Source of the DNA: G965233625 sp965233625
GTDB lineage: Bacteria > Planctomycetota > Planctomycetia > Pirellulales > Pirellulaceae
Direction of reading: 5' to 3'
DNA length: 64,000 bases
Assembly (NCBI GenBank): GCA_965233625.1
Contig: OZ247499.1
Location: 806,001 to 870,000, forward strand
Shown here: positions 8,301 through 17,371 of the stretch, one piece after another
Layout: each line of letters opens with the position of its first letter
Position numbering within the stretch: position 1 is the stretch's first letter
Notes under the pieces: model-generated
What the model saw: the letters and a program-made list of their open reading frames with translations, nothing else
Told to the model about the DNA's origin: nothing
Database searches by the model: none
Program-made: the position numbers and the translations under genes

Positions 8301-9858
8301 TGCTGTGTCGCATCACTTAGCAGCTAACAGAGACACGTGTTTCAAAGGTGTAGACCCGATGGGACAAGGATTCCTCCTGTCTCACGATGAAGCACAATCA
8401 TTGTTTAGAGTGGAGCCGCAAAGTCGAGAAGTACTTTTTAAGTACCTGAATGGCCAAGAGCTTTATGGCCGTCACGATCAAGCGTCGACACGATGGGCGA
8501 TTTATTTTCGTAACTGGCCTCTTGATAAAAGTAGTGCTTCAGTTGGTTATTCTGGCCAGGTAGCAGCTAACTATCCGAAATGTTTGCAACACGTAGATGC
8601 ATTCGTGCGTCCGTATCGGCGAGCAAAAGATGAAACTGGCGACTACAAGTTAGGAAAATCGCTGTCATCGAAATGGTGGATTTTCAATCGTCCCAGAATA
8701 GAGCTCTTCAAGCGAGCAATAGGGCTTTCAAGGGTGCTCGTTAGGCCTGAAGTAAGCAGTACCCATGCGATGGTATTCCTGACACCAGATATTCTGTTTT
8801 CCAATTTACTGTGCGTGTTCCTATTCGAGGATTATTCGCATTTTTCGATTTTACAATCAACTCTGCACGAGTGTTGGGCGCGATTCAATTCGTCATCGAT
8901 GGGTAACACTATGCGATACATTACGGGCGACTGTTATGAATCTTTCCCATTTGTGCCGGGAAACACTGAGTTAGACGGTGTAGGTGACGCATACTACTCT
9001 CATAGGTTGAAAGTGCTTTCTAACTTTCAAGAAGGGCTTACACAGATTTACAATCGCTTCCATGACCCTGAGGAATCCTCAACAGATATCTACCGGCTCC
9101 GCGAATTGCATTCTGAACTAGATCAGGAGGTTGCCAACGCCTACGGTTGGCGGAATCTCGACTTGCAGCATGGGTTTCATAAGACTCGGCAAGGCGTTCG
9201 ATTTACAGTAAGTGAATCGGCGCGCCGTATCATCCTACGAGGCTTCTTTAAGCTGAACCATGAACGCTACGCCCAAGAGGTGAAGCAGGGGCTTCATAAA
9301 AAGAAGAAGGGGGCGAAGAAAAAGTCCGCTCCGAAAAAGCGGGCTGCGAAGAAAGCGGCGGAGCGGCAGGAGCCTAGTTTGTTTGATGTGCAGGAGCCGG
9401 AGGATCGCTGGTACTTTGCGTATGGAAGTAACTTGTCGATCAACCGGAAGGAAGACCGCACGGGCGCGATCCGGCGGGCGGAAGTGGTGGTGTTGAAGAA
9501 CTACCGGCTGGCATTTAATAAGCATGCGGCCAGCGGCAACCAGGTGTATGCCAACATCATGCCAGCCGCCGGCGAAGAAACGACCGGCGTCGCCTACCTC
9601 TGCAACCCGACGGCGTTCGCCAAACTCGACCGGCACGAAGGCGTAAGCGGCGGCCACTACTTGCAGCAGAACGTAACCGTTGTCACCCAGTCCGGCGAAC
9701 CGCTCGAAGCAATCGCATACATCGCTGGGCCAGATCACTTGGTCGAAGAGCAGCCACCTAGCGAGACATACTTAGGGCACATTCTGCAAGGTGCGGAAGA
9801 CCACGGGCTGCCAGTTGAATACATCGAGAAGATTAAGCGTATTGCGAGCGGCAGCTAA
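5311..9858 (+). CDS. drmMI: DISARM adenine methyltransferase DrmMI fused to a C-terminal GGCT domain
   Basis: A 1515-residue protein; ATG 5311 is chosen because it follows the upstream stop by 2 bases and the product begins MSIARHHAEWLSLVPVSGPF. An N-terminal type IIG-like region is followed by the N6-adenine MTase core: SAM motif I DMACGSGAFLVQAARYMADR (about 604) and catalytic motif IV IVGNPPFLGG (about 866). A target-recognition region follows to about 1300. Residues about 1328-1352 are a Lys/Ala-rich linker (KKKKGAKKKSAPKKRAAKKA). The last about 150 residues form a gamma-glutamylcyclotransferase-like domain: FAYGSNLS (about 1370) binds the substrate loop in that fold, and the Glu in DRHEGVSGGHY fits the catalytic position. 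DrmMI methylates host DNA for self-recognition in class 1 DISARM; the GGCT extension is unusual. Confidence 0.88.
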   Translation: MSIARHHAEWLSLVPVSGPFLSLPVLMQAFPQGLDAHDAEHARLLRRGFEEWGESQQRSVDPAVHDAWIKFVLTNTLEFDAGLLLEGQAIPQTLHVEMAEHGELLKPDIVLNDPATKKPRLLVRKYPRTQPLTGYVAGSRWKASPETRMADLLHGTGVRLGLVTNGEHWMLVDAPKGETTGCASWYASLWREEKITLQAFRSLLSMQRFFGVPDDQTIEALLTQSASNQQEVTDQLGAQVLRAVEVLIQSLDKADQDHGRQLLEGVTEAVLYESALNVMMRLVFLFCAEERELIPTKPFPVYEQNYSVSTISSQLREIADQHGEELLERRYDAWPRVLASFRAVYGGLAHNDVHMPAYGGRLFDPDRFPFLEGRQRNSTWTGTPASPLPVNNRTVLHLLEALQLLQVKLPGRGPVEARRISFQALNIEQIGHVYEGLLDHTAKRATEPVLGLIGKKEPEVAVNQLVEQRSKGDEELFKLLKDQTGSSRKWANYLDNELSDRDTVRLRTACANDETLFQQVMPFAGLLRNDSFGYPVVIPKGSIYVTAGTDRRSSGTHYTPRSLTIPIVQYTLEPLVYVGPAEGKQKAEWQLKPAAELLDLKICDMACGSGAFLVQAARYMADRLMEAWDIALEQHPGVPGITPEGKPATGARGESLIPADPAERTTYAMRIVAQRCLYGVDINPLAVEMAKLSLWLLTLAKDKPFEFLDHAIRCGDSLVGLHNINQLRHFSLKPDADDAVLFAGPLDNAIDEAIALRLKLEDMPSNTVEDVEAQEQLLQEAHDKIARLRCAADMLVSAEFLGKNETDKQERIRHAAVVSGHYIENGPTKEFETKASKDCPVPRMFHWPLEFPEVIRSRGGFDAIVGNPPFLGGIRISGTLGNDYLHLLQIWGKGNRADLCAYFLYRSYTLLAGGASFGLIGTNTISQGDTREFGLDRIVAEGGTIHRASSSRRWPGAASLQIAEVWVSKAEWRGIRILDEHNVDGITSYFEEDYGFGAVSHHLAANRDTCFKGVDPMGQGFLLSHDEAQSLFRVEPQSREVLFKYLNGQELYGRHDQASTRWAIYFRNWPLDKSSASVGYSGQVAANYPKCLQHVDAFVRPYRRAKDETGDYKLGKSLSSKWWIFNRPRIELFKRAIGLSRVLVRPEVSSTHAMVFLTPDILFSNLLCVFLFEDYSHFSILQSTLHECWARFNSSSMGNTMRYITGDCYESFPFVPGNTELDGVGDAYYSHRLKVLSNFQEGLTQIYNRFHDPEESSTDIYRLRELHSELDQEVANAYGWRNLDLQHGFHKTRQGVRFTVSESARRIILRGFFKLNHERYAQEVKQGLHKKKKGAKKKSAPKKRAAKKAAERQEPSLFDVQEPEDRWYFAYGSNLSINRKEDRTGAIRRAEVVVLKNYRLAFNKHAASGNQVYANIMPAAGEETTGVAYLCNPTAFAKLDRHEGVSGGHYLQQNVTVVTQSGEPLEAIAYIAGPDHLVEEQPPSETYLGHILQGAEDHGLPVEYIEKIKRIASGS

Positions 9859-9897
9859 TAGCAGCGTTAATACAAGCCTGTTATCTAAACTGGCTTC

Positions 9898-10491
9898 CTA
9901 CTCAACATCGGGTCCCTGGACGGAAAACCGCCCGTCGTAACCCTTTTCGGGTGTGCCATCGACCTGCTCAAAGATCAGCTGGCAGATGCTCATTCCGGGA
10001 ACCAGTTTCACGTCGAGCGGGCCGCAGTTCCAGATTTCGAGTTGCAATGGACTGCCAGGATAGTCATTGTCGCCCTTCTTGTATCCGAAGCCTGCGTGGA
10101 TGGTTGGTGCAGTTACATGAACGCCAATACCCAGTCTGGCGAGACTACTCTTTCCCTCCACACGGGCAGCCATCCGCGAGCGGTGAGGCATGCAGATGCG
10201 TTCTTTCGTCCAACCAAGCAGGAAGCTGCCAGACTTGAAGTCATAGCCGGCCGCTTCGACAGACTTCTTATCTCCAAACTCTTTGATGAGACTGTCGAAG
10301 TTGTAGTCTGGACCAGTAGGATCGACAGGCGTACGGACGCCCGCCACTTTTACACCTCGTAATACGACGATCTCTTTATCGAGACTCAGATCGACCGCTG
10401 TTGAGGACCAGGCATCGGCGTCCGGCGCGGGCGAGATTTTCAAAGCGCCGCGGGCAATAGCGGCCCTTATCTCCCGGTCCGAAAGAATCAC
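9898..10491 (-). CDS. dcd: dCTP deaminase (Dcd/dUTPase fold)
   Basis: A 197-residue protein. It starts with the Dcd-type MILSDREIRAAI and carries the nucleotide-binding and active-site block VEGKSSLARLGIGVHVTAPT (about 113-132), then IHAGFGYK and LQLEIWNCGP, where the Glu after L-Q-L occupies the catalytic Glu position, and LVPGMSICQLIFE. Dcd deaminates dCTP to dUTP; relatives act in antiviral defence by depleting dCTP. The ATG overlaps the stop of the upstream minus-strand gene by 4 bases. The pair lies antisense to and inside the DISARM locus. The about 20-residue insert after the catalytic region (KKGDNDYPGS) is a variation I cannot place. A housekeeping pyrimidine role is possible. Confidence 0.85.
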   Translation of the reverse strand: MILSDREIRAAIARGALKISPAPDADAWSSTAVDLSLDKEIVVLRGVKVAGVRTPVDPTGPDYNFDSLIKEFGDKKSVEAAGYDFKSGSFLLGWTKERICMPHRSRMAARVEGKSSLARLGIGVHVTAPTIHAGFGYKKGDNDYPGSPLQLEIWNCGPLDVKLVPGMSICQLIFEQVDGTPEKGYDGRFSVQGPDVE

Positions 10492-10769
10492 GTGACCGCC
10501 TCTTCGCGATTAAAGAGTTGTTCGGCCTTAACCCACAAACGGTTCGCGCCAGTTTCGGCTTCCTGCGGAAGTTCGATCAGCCTGAAACTAGTTTTGCTAT
10601 CTACATGCACAATTCCAACGGGAAGGTAGTTCGCTCCATCACGTTCTTGGTACAGGAAATCGCGTTCGACCCGGAGGAAGTGACGGCGGCCCTTAACATC
10701 GGCAAAAGCTGCTACAACTTCAGAATCACGCAGACCTTCTGTCACATTATCGCAACGGAGCTTGGCCAT
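10488..10769 (-). CDS. Unknown 93-residue protein co-translated with dcd
   Basis: Begins MAKLRCDNVTEGLRDSEVVA, with AAGGA 7 bases upstream of the ATG. The stop overlaps the dcd start (ATGA-type coupling), so it is the first gene of the dcd operon. By eye it is a small beta-strand protein (RRHFLRVERDFLYQE, YLPVGIVHVDS) with no recognised motif. The about 190 bases between this start and drmA are a divergent promoter region. Possible roles are a regulator or partner of the deaminase, but nothing in the sequence shows which. Confidence 0.7.
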   Translation of the reverse strand: MAKLRCDNVTEGLRDSEVVAAFADVKGRRHFLRVERDFLYQERDGANYLPVGIVHVDSKTSFRLIELPQEAETGANRLWVKAEQLFNREEAVT

Positions 10770-10962
10770 GTAGAAATCCTTTCTTGCTTCCTAGTTGGTC
10801 AGATTGTGGTGATGAGGTTACGATTCTAGCTAACAAGTGTCAACAGCGCTAGATCGCAATTCGTTAAGCGCTTTTCGATTATGATCCTGGCATGGCGGCA
10901 GTTCAAGCAGATGCGACATGATTCTGCTCTTTCCCCCATCAAACCTTTTCGATGGTTCCGAA

Positions 10963-13900
10963 ATGACCGATGAGGCAATCCTGGCAAGTACTCCCAGCCA
11001 GACCGAAATTCGATCCGAACTCGAAGCAATGGTGATCGGCGATCTGCTAGGGCCGGCGGGTGGTGATGGCGAGGAGCTTACTGAGCGGACGGTGCGTGAC
11101 CGGTATCTTGTGGGGGTGCTTGCGCCGAGCCGGGCGGGGAAGCCGTCGGAGAACCCGCCGGAGGTGGAAGAGGAGGATGAAGATACGCCGTTGATACCGG
11201 ATGAGCTGGCGGGCGGCGGCAGCGATTCAGTGGATGATGGGGTGACCGATAAAGATGTGCCAGTGCCGGCCGGGCATCTGCCGTCGTCAATCGGGATGAC
11301 ATTCTGTGTAGAGCCAGACGCCGGGGCGCTGAAGGTGACGGCGACCTGGGGGCAGTACCGGCGCGAAGTGCGCGAAGATCAGATTAATGAGCGGACAGGC
11401 AAACCCACGCGAGTCTCGCAGCGGTATCACCGTGGCGGCAGCTTTGAAGTTCCCTTAAAAGACGGTCCGCTGAAGCCGCAGGCGGCCGATGGGCAGGTTA
11501 GCGATGTTTATGTGCAGGGGCAAATCCGTAAACGCGACGGCCACTGGGTGGTTACGCTGTTTCTGATTAACGCGCAGGAAGAGGGCCACCCCAAAGACGA
11601 GTTTTACATCTTCCAGCCGGCCCTTTCGGTAGAGGCGGTCGATGGCAAAGCGATCTTCTGCAAACGCATGGCAGTCGGCGCAAACGACGACCTGGAAGAA
11701 CACATGACGGCGATGCTCTACCGGCATCAAGTGGAGTTCGCCGTGGGGCACGGAGTCAGCGTGCATGCCGATGTTGCCGCGGAAACATCGCACCTGGCAA
11801 CACTCATCCGCACCAGCTTCATCCCCCGCTACGAACTGCCCCGCACCGCCCCTCCTACAGAACACGACGCAGCCGCGAACCCGGCCTTCGGCAAGCTTAA
11901 AGGTCTGGTTCTCGACATGAAGGAACTGGCCGAGGCCGACGCCAACCAACTGCCAGGGATGCTGAATCCGCTGATTGCCGCGTATCGCGACTGGATCGAC
12001 GGCGAAGCCGCCAAGGTTGATGACCCCAACGAAGAGCTGGAACAGTTCGGCGCTGCTCCGCAGGTTTCTATTCAAAACTGCCGGCAGACACTGGAGCGGA
12101 TCGAAGCGGGCTTACAGCTGGTACAACAGGACAGCCAGGCGTTTGAGGCGTTCCAGTTTATGAACGAAGCGATGTGGCACCAGCGCACGCGTTCGATCAA
12201 CGCCGAACAGGTCCGCCGCGGTGTGGAGCTGGACTTTGACAAGGAAGTTGATCTTCCCAGGAACCGAAGCTGGCGACCGTTTCAGATTGCATTCATCCTG
12301 CTGAACATTCCCGGTGTTACCAAGCTCGATCACCCGGAACGCAATGAAGGCCCCGACGCGATCGCTGATCTGCTGTTCTTTCCGACCGGCGGTGGTAAGA
12401 CGGAAGCGTACCTGGGTCTATCGGCCTACACGATGGGCTTACGCCGGTTGCAAGGCGTGATTGCTGGCCGCCCCGGCGACGAAGGGCTGGCCGTGCTGAT
12501 GCGGTATACACTGCGGCTGCTGACGATCCAGCAGTTTCAACGGGCGACCGCGCTGGTCTGCGCCTGTGAGTCGATCCGCCGCAAATCGCTGGAGAAAGGC
12601 GACGCCCGCTGGGGCAAAACACCTTTCCGTATCGGCCTGTGGGTCGGCCGCCGCACAACACCTAACCGCACAGACGATGCCGCCGAAGCAATCAAGCAGC
12701 TGCGCGGCAATCAGTATGGCGGTGCCGGTATCGGGTCGCCGTATCAGCTTACATCCTGCCCGTGGTGTGGCAGTTCGATTGAAGGCGGCAAACACCTGGA
12801 AGCCAAGACCTACCCGCACGGCAGCGCCCGCACGATTACTTATTGCGGCGACGCCAAAGGGCTGTGCCCATTCGGACGCCGGTTGGCCCCGGATGAAGGT
12901 CTGCCGGTGGTGGTGGTGGACGAAGAGATTTACCGCCGGCTCCCAACACTGCTGATCGCCACCGTCGACAAGTTTGCGCAGATGCCATGGAAGGGCGAAG
13001 TGCAAATGCTGTTCGGGCAGGTGAACGGGGTGTGCGACCGTCATGGTTTCAAGTCGCCCGAAATCGAAGACTCGACCTTCCACCCGCGTTCAAAGGCTGG
13101 AATGCCATCGACCCGGCTGAGGGAACACGCACCACTGCGGCCGCCAGACCTGATCATCCAGGACGAACTGCATCTGATCAGCGGCCCACTCGGCACACTG
13201 GTAGGGTTGTACGAAACGGCGATCGACCAGTTATGCACGTGGGAAGTAGATGGCAAAGCGGTGCGACCGAAGGTGATCGCATCAACCGCGACGATTAAGA
13301 ACGCCGACGTGCAGGTGCGTAGTTTGTTTCTGCGCACAGTAAATATTTTTCCACCGCCGGGACTAGATGTACGCGATAACTTCTTTTCAGTACAACGCGA
13401 ACCGACGGAGGAAGATTTCGGGCGGTTGTATATCGGCGTCTGCTCACCAGGCCGCCGGCTGAAGGCGGTGCTGATTCAAGTTTACGTTTCAATGCTCTGT
13501 TCGGCGCAGACGCTATACGAGAAGTACGGCAAGGCCGTCGACCCGTGGATGACCATTGTTGGTTACTTCAATTCAATGCGGGAACTGGGCGGTATGCGGC
13601 GGTTGGTGGACGATTCGATCTTCACCCGGGCCCGCAAGCAGGACCGCCGCGGTCTGGCGAAGCGTTATCTGAATGGCGAATACCTGGCAGAGCTGACCAG
13701 CCGCATGCGGTCGGAGGAAATACCACAGATACTCGATAAGCTGGAGTCGATCTTCGACCCCGAGGCGGAAGAACAGCGGCGGGAAGCATACAAGAAGAAA
13801 GACTTCAAGAACGTTCCGAAGAAGCCGCTCGATGTGCTGCTGGCGACGAATATGATTTCAGTGGGCGTTGATGTAAAGCGGCTGGGGTTGATGGTTGTCG

Positions 13901-14583
13901 CCGGTCAGCCGAAAGCCACCGCCGAATATATTCAAGCGACCAGCCGTGTCGGCCGTTCGTTCCCGGGTCTGGTGTGTACAGTGTTTAACTGGGCGCGGCC
14001 GCGTGACATGTCGCATTACGAAACCTTTGAGCATTACCACGCGACGTTCTACAAGCACGTAGAGCCGTTATCGGTAACCCCGTTTTCACCGGGCTCATTG
14101 CAGCGTGGGCTAGCCGGATTGCTGGTGTCGATGGTGCGACTGCGAGGGATGGAGTTCAACCTGAATGAAGCGGCGGCGCGGATCACCACGAGCAACCCAT
14201 ATGTGCAGGACGCCATTGATACGATCGCCAGTCGAGCCGAAGTGATTGGCGACAAAGCAACTGGCGACTTCTGCCGGGCGGAGCTTCATAAGAAGGCCGA
14301 TCTTTGGCAGGCCGAAGCGCAGAATAACGCTGGCGGGCGTACGCTGACTTACCGCGAAGTCTACGGCGACGCTGCCAAGCGGGGTACTTCGGTCAGCTTG
14401 CTGCATAGCCCCGGGCTGGAGCGATGGGAGGAATTTACTTGTCTGAATTCACTTCGCGAAGTTGAGCCGCCGGTAAAATTCATTATCAGCGATGGCGGAC
14501 TCGATGGAGCTGACAACGAAGAAGACGCCAGCAGCGAAAGTAGCGATGCGCCGCCGGAAGAACCGCAGGAGGAGCAGCCATGA
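10963..14583 (+). CDS. drmA: DISARM helicase DrmA
   Basis: A protein of about 1206 residues from ATG 10963; the longer frame from 10918 adds 15 residues with no family look. The N-terminal half carries an acidic segment (PEVEEEDEDTPLIPDELAGG) typical of DrmA. The helicase core has Walker A FFPTGGGKTEAYLGL (about 472), a putative zinc site with two Cys pairs (CPWC about 603, and YCGDAKGLCPFG), motif II IIQDELHLISGPLG (about 732-745, DELH), and the C-terminal motifs ATNMISVGVDVKRLGLMVV and YIQATSRVGRSFPG. DrmA and DrmB form the core DISARM complex that translocates on and recognises invading DNA. It ends in an acidic Glu/Asp/Ser tail and overlaps drmB by 4 bases (ATGA). Confidence 0.93.
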   Translation: MTDEAILASTPSQTEIRSELEAMVIGDLLGPAGGDGEELTERTVRDRYLVGVLAPSRAGKPSENPPEVEEEDEDTPLIPDELAGGGSDSVDDGVTDKDVPVPAGHLPSSIGMTFCVEPDAGALKVTATWGQYRREVREDQINERTGKPTRVSQRYHRGGSFEVPLKDGPLKPQAADGQVSDVYVQGQIRKRDGHWVVTLFLINAQEEGHPKDEFYIFQPALSVEAVDGKAIFCKRMAVGANDDLEEHMTAMLYRHQVEFAVGHGVSVHADVAAETSHLATLIRTSFIPRYELPRTAPPTEHDAAANPAFGKLKGLVLDMKELAEADANQLPGMLNPLIAAYRDWIDGEAAKVDDPNEELEQFGAAPQVSIQNCRQTLERIEAGLQLVQQDSQAFEAFQFMNEAMWHQRTRSINAEQVRRGVELDFDKEVDLPRNRSWRPFQIAFILLNIPGVTKLDHPERNEGPDAIADLLFFPTGGGKTEAYLGLSAYTMGLRRLQGVIAGRPGDEGLAVLMRYTLRLLTIQQFQRATALVCACESIRRKSLEKGDARWGKTPFRIGLWVGRRTTPNRTDDAAEAIKQLRGNQYGGAGIGSPYQLTSCPWCGSSIEGGKHLEAKTYPHGSARTITYCGDAKGLCPFGRRLAPDEGLPVVVVDEEIYRRLPTLLIATVDKFAQMPWKGEVQMLFGQVNGVCDRHGFKSPEIEDSTFHPRSKAGMPSTRLREHAPLRPPDLIIQDELHLISGPLGTLVGLYETAIDQLCTWEVDGKAVRPKVIASTATIKNADVQVRSLFLRTVNIFPPPGLDVRDNFFSVQREPTEEDFGRLYIGVCSPGRRLKAVLIQVYVSMLCSAQTLYEKYGKAVDPWMTIVGYFNSMRELGGMRRLVDDSIFTRARKQDRRGLAKRYLNGEYLAELTSRMRSEEIPQILDKLESIFDPEAEEQRREAYKKKDFKNVPKKPLDVLLATNMISVGVDVKRLGLMVVAGQPKATAEYIQATSRVGRSFPGLVCTVFNWARPRDMSHYETFEHYHATFYKHVEPLSVTPFSPGSLQRGLAGLLVSMVRLRGMEFNLNEAAARITTSNPYVQDAIDTIASRAEVIGDKATGDFCRAELHKKADLWQAEAQNNAGGRTLTYREVYGDAAKRGTSVSLLHSPGLERWEEFTCLNSLREVEPPVKFIISDGGLDGADNEEDASSESSDAPPEEPQEEQP

Positions 14584-16439
14584 GCAGTTCTGCTTCAAAA
14601 ATGCGCCGTTCAGAAGTCGGCGAAGTCCGGCCTAGCCAGACTCTGACAACGTACGGCGTAGGGTCGCTTGTCGATCTTCCCAACTTGTCGGTGCTGGTGA
14701 TGGGCCTGGATGACTGGACGATCTCGCACTCGACGGAAATAGCCGAAGAGCGGCTGCTGTTGTCCGCTCAGTCAATTCACGGTCCGCAGATGACCCGGTT
14801 TCTCACACCACCACGCGGGCCGGAATCTGCCGGTGCGCAGACCAACTGGTTCGATGAATCCCGCCAGATTGGAGTGCCTGTTGCGCCGTTCCCACGCTGG
14901 ATGGTGTGTTCTCGCTGCCGGCTGCTCGCGCCGCTGAAGTCGGGGTTGTTCGAGGCCAAGGTTTACCCCTATCGGCCTGACCGCGCCTGCTTCGTTCATA
15001 ATTGCAACACGCAGGGCCGCGCTCCGATGGTTGTGCCTGCCCGATTCCTGGTCACATGTGACCATGGTCATCTTGACGATTTTCCGTGGCTGACCTTTGT
15101 TCATCGCGGCGAGAAGCCCGGCTGCAATGGACCGCTACGGATGTTTGAATACGGTCCGTCTGGTGAGATGGCGGACGTTTCAATTGTCTGTGACAAGTGC
15201 GGAGACCGTCGCCGGCTTGCTGAAGTGGTAGGCCCGGACGGCGCTAAACGAATGCCGCCATGCACTGGCCGTCGTCCCCACCTGCGCGATCTCGATCCCA
15301 GTGGTTGTGACATAGAACATGCGCGCCCCATTGCCCTGGGAGCATCGAATCTCTGGTTCCCAGTGGTGATTTCAGCGCTCTCGGTGCCACAGGCAAGTGA
15401 TGATCTTGGCCGGCTGATTGAAGAGAACTGGGCAGTTCTGGAGAAAGCTGTGTCGCTGGATGTACTTAAAGCATTCCGCGACATTGGCCAGCTTAAAGAC
15501 CTGAGCAAATACACGAACGAACAGGTGTGGCAGAAGCTGGAAGAAAAGAAAGCCGGTACGGGAAGCGAGGAGGAAGACCCGGACGATCTGAAGTCGCCTG
15601 AGTGGAAAGTCTTCACAAACCCGTCTAGCGCTAAGGAAAGCCGCACGTTCAAGCTAAGCGTGGTCGAGCCTCCACCAGACTTCACATCGTACTTCGACAA
15701 GATCGTGTTGGTCGAGAAACTGCGTGAAGTCCGCGCCCTGGCCGGGTTCACGCGGCTGATGTCTCCCCGCGATTTTGATAACGTGGCCGATCTTCCTGAG
15801 AACCGGCGGGCCGCAATATCACGCAAGAAGCCTGTATGGTTGCCAGCCAGTGAAACCCGCGGTGAAGGCATTTTCTTTCAGTTTACTGAATCGAAGATTC
15901 AGCAGTGGGTGAAGAAGAACCATAGCTATGACCGTGAATTCGAGCGGGCCCACTTTGGGTGGAAAGCGTCGAAGAATATTCCCAACCCGGAAAGTGGCTT
16001 TCCAGGCATCCGATTCGTGCTGCTGCATTCGTTCGCACACGCTCTGATCCGCCAACTAGCTATCGAATGCGGTTATACGTCAGCTTCAATCTCAGAACGC
16101 CTGTACTCCAGGAGCCCTGAAGATGGAGAGCCTATGGCGGGCGTGTTGATATACACATCGGCAGCCGACAGCGAAGGCACCCTCGGTGGCCTGTGCGCGC
16201 TCGGCGACCCCGACAAATTAAACCGGCACATCAAACGAGCGCTGGAAAAGGTCCGCCTATGTTCGTCTGACCCGCTATGCTCTGAGCATGAGGTGGGCGG
16301 CGGTGATAAACTCCACGGCGCTTCGTGCCATGCCTGTTCCTTCCTGCCAGAAACATCGTGCGAACGGGGAAATAAGTATCTAGACCGGGCCGCTCTTGTT
16401 CCCACTATGGAGCGGACAGACGTGGCTTTTTTTGGTTGA
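14580..16439 (+). CDS. drmB: DISARM protein DrmB (DUF1998)
   Basis: A 619-residue protein overlapping the drmA stop by 4 bases. The C-terminal DUF1998 signature is clear: LLHSFAHALIRQLAIECGY (about 482-500), GVLIYTSAADSEGTLGGL, then the Cys cluster DPLCSEHE...LHGASCHACSFLPETSCE (about 562-595), a likely metal site. Further Cys pairs occur earlier (MVCSRCRLL about 113 and VCDKCGDRR about 204). DUF1998 proteins partner DrmA-type helicases in DISARM and related systems. The reading frame is intact and of normal length. Confidence 0.93.
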   Translation: MSSSASKMRRSEVGEVRPSQTLTTYGVGSLVDLPNLSVLVMGLDDWTISHSTEIAEERLLLSAQSIHGPQMTRFLTPPRGPESAGAQTNWFDESRQIGVPVAPFPRWMVCSRCRLLAPLKSGLFEAKVYPYRPDRACFVHNCNTQGRAPMVVPARFLVTCDHGHLDDFPWLTFVHRGEKPGCNGPLRMFEYGPSGEMADVSIVCDKCGDRRRLAEVVGPDGAKRMPPCTGRRPHLRDLDPSGCDIEHARPIALGASNLWFPVVISALSVPQASDDLGRLIEENWAVLEKAVSLDVLKAFRDIGQLKDLSKYTNEQVWQKLEEKKAGTGSEEEDPDDLKSPEWKVFTNPSSAKESRTFKLSVVEPPPDFTSYFDKIVLVEKLREVRALAGFTRLMSPRDFDNVADLPENRRAAISRKKPVWLPASETRGEGIFFQFTESKIQQWVKKNHSYDREFERAHFGWKASKNIPNPESGFPGIRFVLLHSFAHALIRQLAIECGYTSASISERLYSRSPEDGEPMAGVLIYTSAADSEGTLGGLCALGDPDKLNRHIKRALEKVRLCSSDPLCSEHEVGGGDKLHGASCHACSFLPETSCERGNKYLDRAALVPTMERTDVAFFG

Positions 16440-16442
16440 TCC

Positions 16443-17234
16443 ATGGACTCACACCGTATCATCGTCGAGGCGGCAACCACGCTGGCAAGCAACCTGCCAA
16501 AAAGCACAGTTGAAACGGTGGCGGCGGCGATTCTGACTAGCAGCCAAATCGGCCTCAACGCGGAGATCGCAAAGCGAGTGGCGCATCACGATCATCGCTA
16601 CCAGGCGATGGCTTTCGTCGAGTGCTGGAGAAAAGAAGCTACCGGCCTTCATGCAAACGTAGTCGCTGTCGCATTGCAGACAGCAGCTCTGTCTGTGCAG
16701 AAGCACCGGGATGCACAATCGGTGGAACTTGTATGGACTGGCCCTGACTCAGGTGAAATCCCGTTTCGCCGTACCGAACAGGCGATGCTACAACTTCTGG
16801 ATGCGGCCCAGGACCAGATTACACTTGTCAGTTTTGCCGTTTACCGCATTCCCAACGTATCCAAAGCACTTTTGCGAGCGGCTCGCCGCGGAGTGCAATT
16901 GACTGTTATTGTTGAAACCCCAGACAAGCTAGGCGGCGAAAACGAATACAGCACATTGCGGGCACTAGGTTCCGAAGTTGCGGCCTGCTCCACGGTGTAC
17001 TACTGGCCAAAAGAAAAACGGAAGATGAGCGACACTCAGAAGCCGGGCATCCTTCACGTGAAGTGCGCCGTTGCTGATGGTGAGTGGTTGTTTCTCTCGT
17101 CTGCCAATCTCACGCAACAAGCTTTCACAATCAATATGGAACTGGGGATGCTGGTCCGCGGCGGTACGATTCCAGTTCGCGTAGAACAGCAATTCGAGCG
17201 GCTGATTGAAACCGAAGAGTTGAAAAAGCTTTGA
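16443..17234 (+). CDS. drmC: DISARM phospholipase-D-like protein DrmC
   Basis: A 263-residue protein starting 3 bases after drmB stops. One clear HKD/PLD motif is present: ILHVKCAVADGEWLFLSSAN, with H205 and K207 and the following S-S-A-N. The first half is helical with no second HKD, as in other DrmC proteins, so dimerisation would be needed for a full active site. Established work found DrmC dispensable for some DISARM activity in the model system; its nuclease role is inferred from the fold. Confidence 0.9.
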   Translation: MDSHRIIVEAATTLASNLPKSTVETVAAAILTSSQIGLNAEIAKRVAHHDHRYQAMAFVECWRKEATGLHANVVAVALQTAALSVQKHRDAQSVELVWTGPDSGEIPFRRTEQAMLQLLDAAQDQITLVSFAVYRIPNVSKALLRAARRGVQLTVIVETPDKLGGENEYSTLRALGSEVAACSTVYYWPKEKRKMSDTQKPGILHVKCAVADGEWLFLSSANLTQQAFTINMELGMLVRGGTIPVRVEQQFERLIETEELKKL

Positions 17235-17254
17235 TGGTGTCAACGGACCATCAA
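17231..17254 (+). terminator. Stem-loop over the drmC stop codon
   Basis: TTGATGGT (17231-17238) and ACCATCAA (17247-17254) form a perfect 8 bp stem with an 8-base loop that includes the drmC TGA. It lacks a U-run, so it may protect or separate the DISARM transcript from the next operon rather than be a strong intrinsic terminator. Confidence 0.45.
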
Positions 17255-17371
17255 AACACGGAATTTGGTGTCGGGGCGGCAGTGATCATTGCATCGGGGA
17301 TAAAGCCTACACCCTGACACTACGGCACAGGCGAAAAGCTTCTCTAAAGATAAACTGTGAGATTTTGATTA

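Noticed and set aside
12439..13083. Long antisense frame inside drmA
   Set aside because: Antisense shadow with no family features; drmA is intact on the other strand.
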